Shown: positions 25,014 to 33,382 of the stretch, piece by piece | Layout: the number at the start of each line of letters is the position of its first letter | Position numbering within the stretch: position 1 is the first letter of the stretch | Assembly (NCBI RefSeq): GCF_000506985.1 | Contig: NZ_KI650979.1 | Location: forward strand, 1,922,710-1,986,709 | Direction: 5' to 3' | From: Advenella kashmirensis W13003 | GTDB taxonomy: Bacteria; Pseudomonadota; Gammaproteobacteria; Burkholderiales; Burkholderiaceae_B | DNA: 64,000 bases | Made by a program: the position numbers and the translations under genes | The notes under the pieces: generated by a model | Databases searched by the model: none | What the model saw: the letters and a program-made list of their open reading frames with translations, nothing else | What the model was told of the DNA's origin: nothing

Positions 25014-26736
25014 TCATCCACCTCCAGAGTTGGTTCGTAATTTCGATGAAGCCCGGTTCTGCGTTCGCTATATGAGGACCGACGATATCTTTAGCGATCT
25101 CCTGAAAACTGCTCACTGATTTGAACCAGCCGTTCTTGTTGTTACGGGCGGCAAGTCCGAGCAATTCCCTGCTCGCAGGTGTGTAGCCGCTAATCAGCCC
25201 TTCGGTCTCTATTTGGTCCAAGGTGACTTGCCCGTTCGATTTCGACTTGATATGCTGGGCCATAAGCTCTCGGCCAACCACTTCTTCCGCCTTATTTAGC
25301 AGCGCTTCCACCGCGTCATCGCATGAATGGCGGAATAGCTCGTCCTCGAGTGCCAAGCCGGAGCGCCATGTGAGGTATTGGCCACCGGCGGCGACGAATC
25401 TCTCGACCAATCCGACGGTTGAAACAGACTTGTCCGCATCGATGAAGACGAGGACGCGATAGCCCAGTTTGAGAAACGCTTCCCCTCGCATGAAGCATTG
25501 GTCAGGGCTTCCTCCGCCTGCGTCTACATACGATCCTCCATGGGCCAGGAACGAAGTCGCTCCACAGTGGACCCACCACTGGTCCATACCGCGAGCGAAG
25601 CCGACCTCGCTAGCGCCCTCGCAAACAATAACGGATTTAGATAGAAAGGCTTCCGCTGCCTTGCGCAAGGTGCCTTGGATGCCGTCGTCCGTACCAGCGC
25701 ATATGGCCGTGTGGATCCCGCCCGGTTCCTGGCGCACAACGAAAATCTGGTTGCCAGCGAGCTCTCTGAGCGTCACCGGTGAATGGGTTGTCATAAAGAC
25801 TTGCAACGGTTGCGCGGAGTCTTTCGCTCCGAGCGAGTCAAGTAGTCGCATGAGCCGGTGCGGCTCAAGTCCGTATTCGACTTCGTCCACCAGGGCGACA
25901 GTGGCGGCCGCTGCTGCAGCTCTTTGCAGCCCCGCAACAAGGAGTCGCCCCGAGCCAGTACCCAACGATCGTAAAGGAATACCTGCTTCGCTGTGAAGCG
26001 CGATAGCACCGTCGCCAATCGACACTGAGTGAGCATCAAGTAGCGCTTGAGCACTTGCGCCGATGGCTACACCCAAGTCAGTAGCTGTCTGAGTGACCAC
26101 TTGAAGAGTCTGGGATAGTTGAGTGCCTGCCTGCGCCCCAAAAGTTGTTCGGGCAGCACGTGCTGCGCCGGCGAGTTCGGAACCAAGGTCCGCGCGCTCG
26201 TCCGTCAGTCGGTTCAACACCGAGCCCCTAGTCCAGGAAAGGTTCGCGTTTGCGTAGGTGCCGATTCGGGCCGGTGCTAGAAGACTGCGATCTTTCCAAG
26301 CCAGAGTCCGTTCGAGTTGCTCATGAGCGGCGCGGTCGGAGTGGAGTGTCCAACTCGGATCTAGGTCGCCCTTAACTTCGAGCTTCAGCGTCAAAACCGT
26401 TTCTATGCCTGTGCGCGGTTCGTCTTCAAGCTGCCTAGTGCGGAGGTCGAATCCGCGGAGAAACTCCCCGTAGGCGTCGAGATTCTTCAGCGCGTCGGGT
26501 AATGCGCCGACCGTCACCTGGATCACTATGGTTCGACTAACGTCCAGGCCAAAGAAATCCGTGTCGCCGAAAGAGGTGCTCCTTCGCGCTCCAAGGCATA
26601 GGTCGATAGCGTCAAGAATGGTCGACTTGCCGCTGTCACCTGGACCAATGAGACAGTTGATTCCATTGGACGGTGTCCAATCGAAAGTCTGTATGGAGCG
26701 AAAATTACGAATTTCAAGGTGACGGATGCGCGTCAT
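25000..26736 (-). CDS. gajA: OLD-family ATPase/TOPRIM nuclease, GajA-like (Gabija)
   Basis: This is a 578-residue OLD protein. The N-terminal ABC/SMC-like ATPase has IRNFRSIQTFDW, Walker A GPGDSGKST (31-39), signature-like LGTGSGRLL (258-266), Walker B ALVDEVEYGLEP (281-292) and an H-loop MTTHSP (315-320). The C-terminal TOPRIM nuclease has SVIVCEGASEV with Glu373 and VLVFIDADKS with Asp433/Asp435. This class 2 OLD architecture with an adjacent UvrD-like gene is that of Gabija, where GajA is a nucleotide-sensing DNA endonuclease. Key ATPase and TOPRIM residues are intact. It is the first gene of a minus-strand operon, divergent from a truncated WYL regulator. Confidence 0.87.
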   Translation of the reverse strand: MTRIRHLEIRNFRSIQTFDWTPSNGINCLIGPGDSGKSTILDAIDLCLGARRSTSFGDTDFFGLDVSRTIVIQVTVGALPDALKNLDAYGEFLRGFDLRTRQLEDEPRTGIETVLTLKLEVKGDLDPSWTLHSDRAAHEQLERTLAWKDRSLLAPARIGTYANANLSWTRGSVLNRLTDERADLGSELAGAARAARTTFGAQAGTQLSQTLQVVTQTATDLGVAIGASAQALLDAHSVSIGDGAIALHSEAGIPLRSLGTGSGRLLVAGLQRAAAAAATVALVDEVEYGLEPHRLMRLLDSLGAKDSAQPLQVFMTTHSPVTLRELAGNQIFVVRQEPGGIHTAICAGTDDGIQGTLRKAAEAFLSKSVIVCEGASEVGFARGMDQWWVHCGATSFLAHGGSYVDAGGGSPDQCFMRGEAFLKLGYRVLVFIDADKSVSTVGLVERFVAAGGQYLTWRSGLALEDELFRHSCDDAVEALLNKAEEVVGRELMAQHIKSKSNGQVTLDQIETEGLISGYTPASRELLGLAARNNKNGWFKSVSSFQEIAKDIVGPHIANAEPGFIEITNQLWRWMSAAA

Positions 26737-26974
26737 GTTTTCTCTTGGTTAGTCCGGCAAATATCCCTATGGAATGCAGCCAAGAGACATGCGGGCATAC
26801 ACGTGCAGAACAAGCGAATTTCCGCGTTTGGTCAGGCAACGCTCAGGCGGGCTATTAAACTTGTTATATTGTAAAAAAATATCACAATTTTGTCTGCTAT
26901 TTCTCATCACCTGCGTCTTGTACTGCTTTTTATCATCAAAAAGCGATGGACTTCGTTGTGTTTTTATTTTCTTG

Positions 26975-26997
26975 ATGTGCGATTTTGAGTCGCATAT
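26975..26997. promoter_or_regulatory. Inverted repeat in the gajA/WYL divergent region
   Basis: TGCGA-TTTTGAG-TCGCA, extended by flanking AT pairs, lies 40 bp upstream of the WYL-domain gene. The 302-bp divergent gap is otherwise AT-rich. It is a candidate operator for the WYL regulator, by position only. Confidence 0.35.
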
Positions 26998-27038
26998 ACT
27001 GTGGTAAATAAATCTATCAAACCGCCAAAGCATAGGCC

Positions 27039-27578
27039 GTGGCAAGCGTCCAACTTTCAGAAATGACTCAATCGCAGCGTGACCGACTCGCATTCATCGA
27101 GTTGCGCCTGCGGTTTATTGGGGAAATCGGTCGACAGGACCTGGTGGAGCGGTTTGGCATTCAGGCCGCAGCCGCGAGGCGCGACTTGAGCCATTACAAA
27201 GAGCTCGGCCCTCAGAATCTGGATTACGACACCAAGGGCAAGGTTTATATTCGCGGCGAGTGGTTTCGCCCCGTTTTTGACTTCCCCGCCGAGCGGGTAC
27301 TGACTTGGCTGTCGCAAGGCTTCGGCGATGGCGAGCCGTCGCGGCTGCGCTCCGTGCTGGCAAGCGATGGCTCCATGCTGCCGACTAATCTGGATCTTGA
27401 AATACTGTCCGTATTGACTCGGGCCGTTCACAGAAAGATGGCGGTCGAGATTTCATACCGAGCACTATCAAGCGGCTTGACTACCCGGGAGATCGTCCCG
27501 TTCGCTTTTGCTGACAACGGCCAGCGTTGGCATGTTCGGGGTTACGACCGCCGCAGTGGCGGTGCCATGAAATTGTGA
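27039..27578 (+). pseudogene. Truncated WYL-domain transcriptional regulator (BrxR/CapW-like)
   Basis: These 179 residues start with a winged-helix domain (QRDRLAFIELRLRFIGEIGR, RFGIQAAAARRDLSHYKEL), followed by a WYL domain (VEISYRALSSG...TREIVPFAF, RWHVRGYDRRSG). Full-length proteins of this family are about 280-300 residues. This one stops shortly after the RGYDR element, so the end of the WYL domain and the C-terminal dimerisation region are missing. Starts are GTG 27039 or ATG 27063; neither has a strong ribosome-binding site. BrxR/CapW-type regulators typically repress adjacent defence operons, which fits its divergent position next to the Gabija-like genes. Whether the truncated product still binds DNA is unknown. 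Confidence 0.7.
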
Positions 27579-27598
27579 GGCAAGACAAAGGGATTTCT

Positions 27599-27700
27599 AT
27601 GAGAGAAATTCAGAAAATTGTGCCTGACAACGTATTGTCGTCAATCGAAAGCATCTTTGAAATGCTTCGAGATATCAAACAGGAAATGGGCTTGACCTAG
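27599..27700 (+). CDS. Small ORF of unknown function (33 codons)
   Basis: MREIQKIVPDNVLSSIESIF followed by EMLRDIKQEMGLT reads as an amphipathic helical peptide. AAAGGG lies 7 nt before the ATG and a strong hairpin terminator follows at 27728. It could be a real small gene or a remnant left by the truncation of the WYL gene 21 bp upstream. I do not recognise it. Confidence 0.35.
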   Translation: MREIQKIVPDNVLSSIESIFEMLRDIKQEMGLT

Positions 27701-27727
27701 AAAATCTAGCCTACCCAGCTTTTTGAT

Positions 27728-27764
27728 AACAGGCCGGCCGAGTGATGAATTCGGCCGGCCTGTT
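27728..27764 (+). terminator. Strong hairpin (probable terminator)
   Basis: AACAGGCCGGCCGA-N9-TCGGCCGGCCTGTT is a perfect 14-bp stem with flanking A/T bases at its foot. It ends the plus-strand WYL/small-ORF unit and could also act on the minus strand. Confidence 0.7.
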
Positions 27765-27859
27765 TGCGTTTCTACCCAAAGCTTTCGCGTATCCCGCCGA
27801 GGGGAAATAGGCCCCAATGAGGAAGCGCCGAACTTTCTAATATGGCACAAAATTGCAAT

Positions 27860-27930
27860 AACTCATAATATGGCCGAACGTGAAAAAACCCATAAAGCGA
27901 CCAGATGGCCACTTTATGGGTTACGTCACA
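27860..27930. repeat. CATAAAG repeat cluster with 15-bp inverted repeat
   Basis: Two plus-orientation motifs (ACTCATAATATGGCCGAA and ACCCATAAAGCGACC) and one inverted motif lie together. The last two form an almost perfect 15-bp inverted repeat, ACCCATAAAGCGACC-AGAT-GGCCACTTTATGGGT (27888-27921, two mismatches). The core matches the array at 22312-22388, so the two clusters bracket the defence genes. The rest of the 27701-28097 gap contains only the terminator above and the flagellin 3' repeat. Confidence 0.55.
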
Positions 27931-28055
27931 TGAGCGTAATCTCGATCCAGCCATTTCTCCTGCCCCAGGTCCCGCCAAACCGAATCTGACCCTTGTTAAG
28001 GGCAAGAAAGATACTTAATGGTGTACTTTTAAGCCGCCTCCAGCGCGAGCGCCTA

Positions 28056-28240
28056 TTCTGCAAGGATATTCTGATCCAAATTGCATTATGCCCTTATTTA
28101 TTGCAGCAACGATAAGACGCCAATTGGAATCTGATTCGCCTGCGCTAGCACTGCGTTTCCAGCTTGCTGTAAAATTTGCGTGCGAGTCATATTCGAGATT
28201 TCAGCCGCGTAATCTGTATCCTGGATGCGCGATTGAGCGG
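28056..28240. repeat. Flagellin 3'-end direct repeat, copy 2
   Basis: This segment is near-identical to 11893-12078 and in the same orientation. It covers the 3' end of flagellin 2 plus 42 bp of downstream noncoding DNA. It forms the right-hand border of the island. Confidence 0.85.
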
Positions 28241-29402
28241 CCGCCAAGATTGCCGTGTCCTGTGCCAAGCCCTCGGCTATGGACTCAAGCCGGTTTTGTG
28301 TGGCGCCCAGATAGGTGCGATATTGGTCGACTTGCTTTAATGCCAGGTCGACCTGTTCCAGAATGTCCGGCTCCATGAGTTCGATCGTATTCTTTTGAGG
28401 GCCGCTCAGGTAGAAATATTCATCCCTGGCGCCAGTAGATAGGACGTAGTTCCCATTCCATTCCAGATAGTTGACAAAATTGCCATCTTTGTCCCAGCCA
28501 AGCTGGGCATTGTCAATTACTTGAGCATCCAGCATAAAACCTGTATCCGGATCGCGAACGTTGGCCTGACGATACGCGTTGTTGATGCGAAACGATGCAG
28601 TTCCCGTATCGGGATCAAAATCCATGTTCGCAGCTCCGGCGCCTCGATAATAGTACGTCGAGCCTACCTTCACTGCGTACGCGTTCGGGCGCGGCGTACC
28701 ATCATCGAGGTTAAGCACTTGATGGAAGGTGATTGAGCCTGGGGCCAAGCCGTAGTATGCCTCGGATTCTTCAGGCGAGAGATCGCCCACGCCACTGACC
28801 GTGACCCCTTTAAATGCCACTTTCCAGGTGCCGGCGTAGGCTCCACTATCAATGGTTATCTCATCCAATGGATCGCTAAGCGGCGGCGTAAAGGAATCAA
28901 GGCCAAGTAGGTCGGTGTTCATTGGCCAAAGCGAAATAGGCAACGAGCCATCCGCAGCACTGGAGACCTGCACGCTTATTTGTTTGCCCACATCCATGAG
29001 CTTGGTTGCACCAAAATTTGTATTTTGCCCGATGCGGTTGATTTCATCGTGCAGTTGGTCGATCTCCGTCTGAATAGAAGTTCGGTCACTGGTGCTGAGC
29101 GTACCGTTTCGTTTCTGCACAGCCAACTCGCGCATGCGCTGCAGGATGCTGTTGATATCACTCACTGCGCTTTCTGTCGTGGCAACCAGGCTCATGGCGT
29201 CGGCCACGTTTCGTTGGGCCTGGTTATCACCACGCAGCCTGCTCTCCATGCGATTGGCTATCGCCTGTCCGGCGGCATCGTCCGCAGCTGAGTTGATCCG
29301 CAACCCAGAAGAGAGCCGTTCAACGGACTTCGCCAAGGCCGATTGCGACTTCCCCAATCCCTGCTGGGTGTTTAACGAAGGAATATTGGTGAAAATCCGC
29401 AT
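28098..29402 (-). CDS. fliC: Flagellin 2
   Basis: This 434-residue flagellin has the same D0/D1 frame as flagellin 1 (MRIFTNIPSLNTQQGLG, SVERLSSGLRINSAADDAAG) and an identical C-terminal block from AAQSRIQDTDYAAEISN to the end. The surface domain (about residues 170-350) differs strongly from flagellin 1, so the two would give antigenically distinct filaments. Its own sigma-28 promoter lies 60 bp upstream. It separates the defence island from glmS. Both copies are intact, so alternative or mixed filament use is possible (inference). Confidence 0.95.
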   Translation of the reverse strand: MRIFTNIPSLNTQQGLGKSQSALAKSVERLSSGLRINSAADDAAGQAIANRMESRLRGDNQAQRNVADAMSLVATTESAVSDINSILQRMRELAVQKRNGTLSTSDRTSIQTEIDQLHDEINRIGQNTNFGATKLMDVGKQISVQVSSAADGSLPISLWPMNTDLLGLDSFTPPLSDPLDEITIDSGAYAGTWKVAFKGVTVSGVGDLSPEESEAYYGLAPGSITFHQVLNLDDGTPRPNAYAVKVGSTYYYRGAGAANMDFDPDTGTASFRINNAYRQANVRDPDTGFMLDAQVIDNAQLGWDKDGNFVNYLEWNGNYVLSTGARDEYFYLSGPQKNTIELMEPDILEQVDLALKQVDQYRTYLGATQNRLESIAEGLAQDTAILAAAQSRIQDTDYAAEISNMTRTQILQQAGNAVLAQANQIPIGVLSLLQ

Positions 29403-29461
29403 GGCATCGTCGAGAGGTAAAAGTGCTGGTTTCTGGACCGAAAGTAATGAGTCCAGTCTTG

Positions 29462-29488
29462 TTTACGACATGAATCTGGATTTTTTTA
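29462..29488 (-). promoter_or_regulatory. Sigma-28 (FliA) promoter of flagellin 2
   Basis: The minus strand reads TAAAAAAA-N11-GTCGTAAA, matching the FliA pattern with exact 11-nt spacing. It aligns with the promoter of flagellin 1, including the AAC that follows the -10 element. Confidence 0.8.
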
Positions 29489-29685
29489 GGCGATCCACGT
29501 CCGAACCGCCTCCAGCTCCACCTCCGCCTCCAGCACGCGCAAACCGCTTTGTTAGATCCTAAAGCCTGGGGCGAAAACTTGATTTTTCTTAAATATCACA
29601 GTTTTTGCAAAATCATTAAACGAAATTAAAGCAAATTTTCGACGAAATTAGAAGTAAATTAGGAGAAATAGAAAGATTTTATCAA

Positions 29686-29720
29686 TCGACGGACTTTATT
29701 CCCTTCCGACAGACTTTATT
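29686..29720. repeat. Two direct repeats just downstream of glmS
   Basis: TCGACGGACTTTATT and CCGACAGACTTTATT lie 20 bp apart, 34-68 bp beyond the glmS stop. The rest of the 29403-29753 gap is AT-rich and has the flagellin 2 promoter but no gene. The position is where Tn7-type elements insert, so these could be remnants of an element end; alternatively they are chance AT-rich repeats. Confidence 0.35.
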
Positions 29721-29753
29721 TCTTCTTTTCAAATAAAACGAGCCGTCAACCCC

Positions 29754-31586
29754 TTATTCCACCGTCACACTCTTGGCCAAATTCCGAGGCTTATCCACAT
29801 CCGTCCCCCGTGCTACCGCCGTATGATACGACAGCAATTGCAGCGGAATGGTATGCAAAATCGGCGACAATTTGCCGTAATGCTCCGGCATATGAATCAG
29901 ATGCATGCCTTCGCTGGCCTTGATTTTTGAATCACTATCGGCAAACACATACAACTCGCCGCCGCGTGCGCTCACTTCCTGCATATTGGATTTGAGTTTT
30001 TCCAGCAATTCATCGTTCGGTGCAATGGTGACCACGGGCATCTGTTCCGTGACCAGTGCCAGCGGACCGTGCTTGAGTTCCCCGGCCGGGTAGGCTTCGG
30101 CGTGGATGTAGCTGATTTCCTTGAGCTTGAGTGCGCCTTCCATGGCAATCGGGTAGTGCATGCCGCGACCCAGGAACAGGGCATTTTCCTTGCTGGTAAA
30201 GCGGTCTGCCCAGGCCATGATTTGCGGCTCCAGTGCAAGCACCGCGCCAATGGCGGTGGGCAGGTGGCGCAATTGTTTGATGTACTCGCTCTCCTGTGCC
30301 TCAGTCAGTCGGCCTTTGGCTTTGGCGACCGTCAGGGTCAGCAGGAACAGGCCCACCAACTGGGTGGTAAAGGCTTTGGTGGAGGCCACGCCGATTTCCA
30401 CACCCGCGTGGGTAATGAAATTGAGTTTGCATTCCCGTACCATCGCACTGGTTTGCACGTTGCAGATGGTCAGGGTATTTTCCATGCCCAGTGAGCGCGC
30501 GTGTTTCAGGGCCGCCAGCGTGTCGGCGGTCTCACCGGATTGGGAAATGGTGATGACCAGCGATTTGGGATTGGGTACGCTGTCGCGATAGCGGTATTCG
30601 CTGGCAATTTCGACGTTGACCGCGATTTTTGCGATGGATTCGAGCCAGTATTTGGCGGTCAGGCCGGCGTAGTAGCTGGTGCCGCAAGCCAGGATCAGGA
30701 TACTGTCAATCTCTTTGAAAATGCCCACAGCGCCATCGCCGAACAATTCGGGTTCGATGGATTCAATGCCGTCAATGGTATCGCCGACAGCGCGGGGCTG
30801 TTCGAAGATTTCTTTTTGCATATAGTGGCGATAGGGGCCCAGTTCTGCTGCGCCGGTATGCGCGTGTACGATATTGACCTTGCGCTCCACGGCCTTGCCC
30901 TGGGCATCGACGATCCATACTTTTTGCAGCTGCAGGTCGACCACGTCGCCATCTTCAAGATAGATGATTTTATCGGTGGTGCCGGCTAGTGCCAGTGCAT
31001 CAGAGGCCAGGAAGTTTTCGTTTTCACCGCGGCCGACAATCAGTGGAGAGCCGTGACGCGCGCCGACGACCCGGTGGGGCTCGTCGCGGCAGAAGACGGC
31101 AATGGCGTAGGCGCCAGTCAGGCGGCGCACGGTTTGCTGTACTGTCTCGAACAGATCGCCGTTGTAGAGGTGGTCGATCAGGTGTGCAATGACTTCGGTG
31201 TCGGTCTGGCTCTCGAAAACGTAGCCATGGCCTTTGAGTTCTTCCCGCAGTTCGTCGTGATTTTCGATAATGCCGTTGTGAACCAGGGCGATCCGGGGTT
31301 TGCCGTTGGCCGGGCCGGAAAAATGCGGGTGTGCATTGCGTGTGGCAGGTACACCGTGTGTTGCCCAGCGGGTATGGGCGATGCCCGTGAAGCCGCTGAT
31401 GTGATCCTGTTTGATCTGGTCGTCAAGTTCTGCCACGCGTTGTGTGCTGCGGGTACGGCGCAGTTCGCCGTCCATGTGTACTGCGACACCACAAGAATCG
31501 TACCCTCGGTACTCGAGTCGTTTCAGGCCTTCTACCAGAATGGGTGTGATGTCCCGTTGCGCGACTGCGCCAACAATTCCGCACAT
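29754..31586 (-). CDS. glmS: Glutamine--fructose-6-phosphate aminotransferase
   Basis: This 610-residue enzyme makes glucosamine-6-phosphate from fructose-6-phosphate and glutamine, the entry into UDP-GlcNAc. The mature N-terminal Cys ([12 protein letters not shown]) is the glutaminase nucleophile. [17 protein letters not shown] and the two SIS domains ([24 protein letters not shown]) follow. The C-terminus, [14 protein letters not shown], is the conserved segment used by Tn7 TnsD proteins as attTn7, and it is intact. It is divergent from the lrp-like gene. Confidence 0.97.
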   Translation of the reverse strand: MCGIVGAVAQRDITPILVEGLKRLEYRGYDSCGVAVHMDGELRRTRSTQRVAELDDQIKQDHISGFTGIAHTRWATHGVPATRNAHPHFSGPANGKPRIALVHNGIIENHDELREELKGHGYVFESQTDTEVIAHLIDHLYNGDLFETVQQTVRRLTGAYAIAVFCRDEPHRVVGARHGSPLIVGRGENENFLASDALALAGTTDKIIYLEDGDVVDLQLQKVWIVDAQGKAVERKVNIVHAHTGAAELGPYRHYMQKEIFEQPRAVGDTIDGIESIEPELFGDGAVGIFKEIDSILILACGTSYYAGLTAKYWLESIAKIAVNVEIASEYRYRDSVPNPKSLVITISQSGETADTLAALKHARSLGMENTLTICNVQTSAMVRECKLNFITHAGVEIGVASTKAFTTQLVGLFLLTLTVAKAKGRLTEAQESEYIKQLRHLPTAIGAVLALEPQIMAWADRFTSKENALFLGRGMHYPIAMEGALKLKEISYIHAEAYPAGELKHGPLALVTEQMPVVTIAPNDELLEKLKSNMQEVSARGGELYVFADSDSKIKASEGMHLIHMPEHYGKLSPILHTIPLQLLSYHTAVARGTDVDKPRNLAKSVTVE

Positions 31587-31724
31587 GGATATGCTCCGTT
31601 TTTTGAAAAGGAAAAGCGTATTGTGCGCCTGAAGTTGAGAAATTAAATTTCTATTTAATCAATAATATGAAATATTCAATCATCTATATACAGTAACGAT
31701 ATAATATTTCAAATAGGATAAAAT

Positions 31725-31741
31725 ATGAAATTATATTTCAT
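31725..31741. promoter_or_regulatory. Palindrome in the glmS/lrp divergent region (Lrp-like operator)
   Basis: ATGAAAT-TAT-ATTTCAT is a perfect 7-bp inverted repeat. Related half-sites (ATGAAATATTCAAT at 31667, ATATTTCAAAT near 31703) occur in the same 249-bp AT-rich gap. Multiple spaced AT-rich sites suit an Lrp/AsnC autoregulator. Confidence 0.45.
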
Positions 31742-31835
31742 TACAGAACAGTAATAAAGTGTGAAACTGTGGCTCCTGCGCAGCACGTGACAGTATGGTT
31801 TCGAGTAGAAAAAATGAAAGAATCAGGGAAGTGGC

Positions 31836-32297
31836 ATGATGCTGGATGATCTGGATAAACGCATTCTCAAACAGTTGCAAAATGATAGCAGCCTGACCAA
31901 TCAGGCTCTGTCCGAAAAAGTGCACGCGTCGGCGCCTACGTGTCTCAGGCGGGTGCGTCAATTGCAGGAACAGGGGGTGATCCAGAAGACGGTGGCGATT
32001 GTCGATCCGACGCTGGTGGCCAGTACCCTGACCGCGATTGTTGAAGTGACGCTGGATATACAAACGGCCGAAGCCTACCAGGCTTTTGAGACGGCGCTAA
32101 CAGACGAGCCGTGCATTTTGCAGGCGTACCGCGTCTCCAGCGGGCCCGACTTTGTCCTGATTGTGCAGGTTCGGGATATGCCTGCTTATCATGCGCTTGT
32201 ACATCGTTTTTTTACCGCGCAACAAAATGTGCGGAACGTTCGCAGTTTCTTTTCAGTTCATCGCAGCAAGTTCGAAACGCAGGTCGCGATTGATTAG
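31836..32297 (+). CDS. Lrp/AsnC-family transcriptional regulator
   Basis: This is a 153-residue regulator. The N-terminal HTH is LDDLDKRILKQLQNDSSLTN followed by SEKVHASAPTCLRRVRQLQ. A RAM (amino-acid-binding) domain follows, with the YRVSSGPDFVLIVQV strand and a C-terminal VRSFFSVHRSKFET. It probably senses an amino acid and controls itself and possibly glmS, given the divergent promoter region with palindromes. The stop overlaps the convergent glycosyltransferase gene by 4 bp. The ligand is unknown. Confidence 0.92.
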   Translation: MMLDDLDKRILKQLQNDSSLTNQALSEKVHASAPTCLRRVRQLQEQGVIQKTVAIVDPTLVASTLTAIVEVTLDIQTAEAYQAFETALTDEPCILQAYRVSSGPDFVLIVQVRDMPAYHALVHRFFTAQQNVRNVRSFFSVHRSKFETQVAID

Positions 32298-33361
32298 CCG
32301 GGTTGTTTCGTCAGGGCATTAAATTGCTGCAGGTAGCGCTCGCTCATGCGTTCTATATTGTGCTGATCCTGCACATAGTCCCACGCCTTCTGCACGCGGA
32401 GCTGTGCCTGCTCGGGGTGGTCCAGTACTTGGTTCAGGGCGTCGGCCATCGCCTGGTCATCACCAACATCGCATAGATAACCCCGTTCGTCATCAAGCAG
32501 CTCTGCCAGGCCGCCTGCATTGGTGGAAACGACGGGGATGCGTTGCAAAAAAGCGTCCAGTACACTGCTGCCCAGCGCTTCTTCGCGACTGGCCATCACA
32601 AAGATATCAAAGAGGCTGTAGAGGTCTTCGATATTCTGGCGAAAGCCCGCCAGTTGGTAAACCTGTTGCAGCCCCTTGTCCTGTATCAGCCTGCGGGCTT
32701 CATCAGAGCAGTCGCCTTCGGCGCCAAAGTGCAGGAAGATAAAGTCCTGGCGTATGACATGCAGGCGGGCGATGGCACGAATCAATGTCAGAGGATCTTT
32801 GACCGATACAAGCGCGGCGCTGGTGGCCAGTATTTTCTTGCCGCCGACGGCAAATTCGTTACGCACCTGCTGCGCATGCGCGGTATTGATATGCGCTGCT
32901 TCAATGGCGCTGGGAATCAATACGGGCTGGATGCCAAGCCTGCGTGGTTCGGCAGCCGCCATGCGGCTGATGGCAACAAACAGGTCGACCTGACGCCATT
33001 TACGCAAGGTGCGCCACTGGCGCTCGGCGGAGACCGGCAGGGACGTGCGCCGGGTGAATATCAGTTGCGCGGAACCGAAAAAAGGTCGTGTCAGTGCCGC
33101 CCAGGTGAGGGAGCCTGCCGTTTGAACATGAACAATGTCAAAATCGCGCGCGTGTCGCAACAGGTAGAGCGCCTGTTCAAACGGGCGATGCCGGGTCGCC
33201 ACTTCAAAGTTTTCGTTCGCCGCGGCCTGCGCCAGCGCCTGATCTTCGCGCGCCAGCAGGGTCACGTCATGTCCGGCCTGGCGAAAGGCCCGCATGCAAT
33301 AAAGCGTCTGGCGTTCGCCGCCGCGCCAGCCTTTCTCGAAATTGACCTGCAGGATTTTCAT
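32294..33361 (-). CDS. GT4-family glycosyltransferase (LPS/polysaccharide type)
   Basis: This is a 355-residue GT-B glycosyltransferase. The N-terminus MKILQVNFEKGWRGGERQTL has the acceptor-side G-G-x-E/x-x pattern. FIFLHFGAEGD marks the second Rossmann domain, and the donor-binding region has MASREEALGSSVLDAF (E-x7-E pattern) and VVSTNAGGLAELL. Such enzymes add sugars to LPS core or O-chain at the cytoplasmic membrane. It sits 21 bp downstream of the GT2 gene in the same transcription unit. Donor and acceptor are not determinable. Confidence 0.88.
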   Translation of the reverse strand: MKILQVNFEKGWRGGERQTLYCMRAFRQAGHDVTLLAREDQALAQAAANENFEVATRHRPFEQALYLLRHARDFDIVHVQTAGSLTWAALTRPFFGSAQLIFTRRTSLPVSAERQWRTLRKWRQVDLFVAISRMAAAEPRRLGIQPVLIPSAIEAAHINTAHAQQVRNEFAVGGKKILATSAALVSVKDPLTLIRAIARLHVIRQDFIFLHFGAEGDCSDEARRLIQDKGLQQVYQLAGFRQNIEDLYSLFDIFVMASREEALGSSVLDAFLQRIPVVSTNAGGLAELLDDERGYLCDVGDDQAMADALNQVLDHPEQAQLRVQKAWDYVQDQHNIERMSERYLQQFNALTKQPG

Positions 33362-33382
33362 GATGAATGTGATCGTGCCGTG

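Noticed and set aside
26767-27093. 108-codon minus-strand frame upstream of gajA
   Set aside because: It lies in the AT-rich divergent promoter region, overlaps the WYL gene start and has no ribosome-binding site or motif.
14163-29754. Classical Tn7 insertion at attTn7 next to glmS
   Set aside because: The tns module is about 8.5 kb from the glmS stop, separated by defence genes and a flagellin, and tnsA points toward glmS rather than away from it. It is not a simple Tn7-type insertion at the glmS site.
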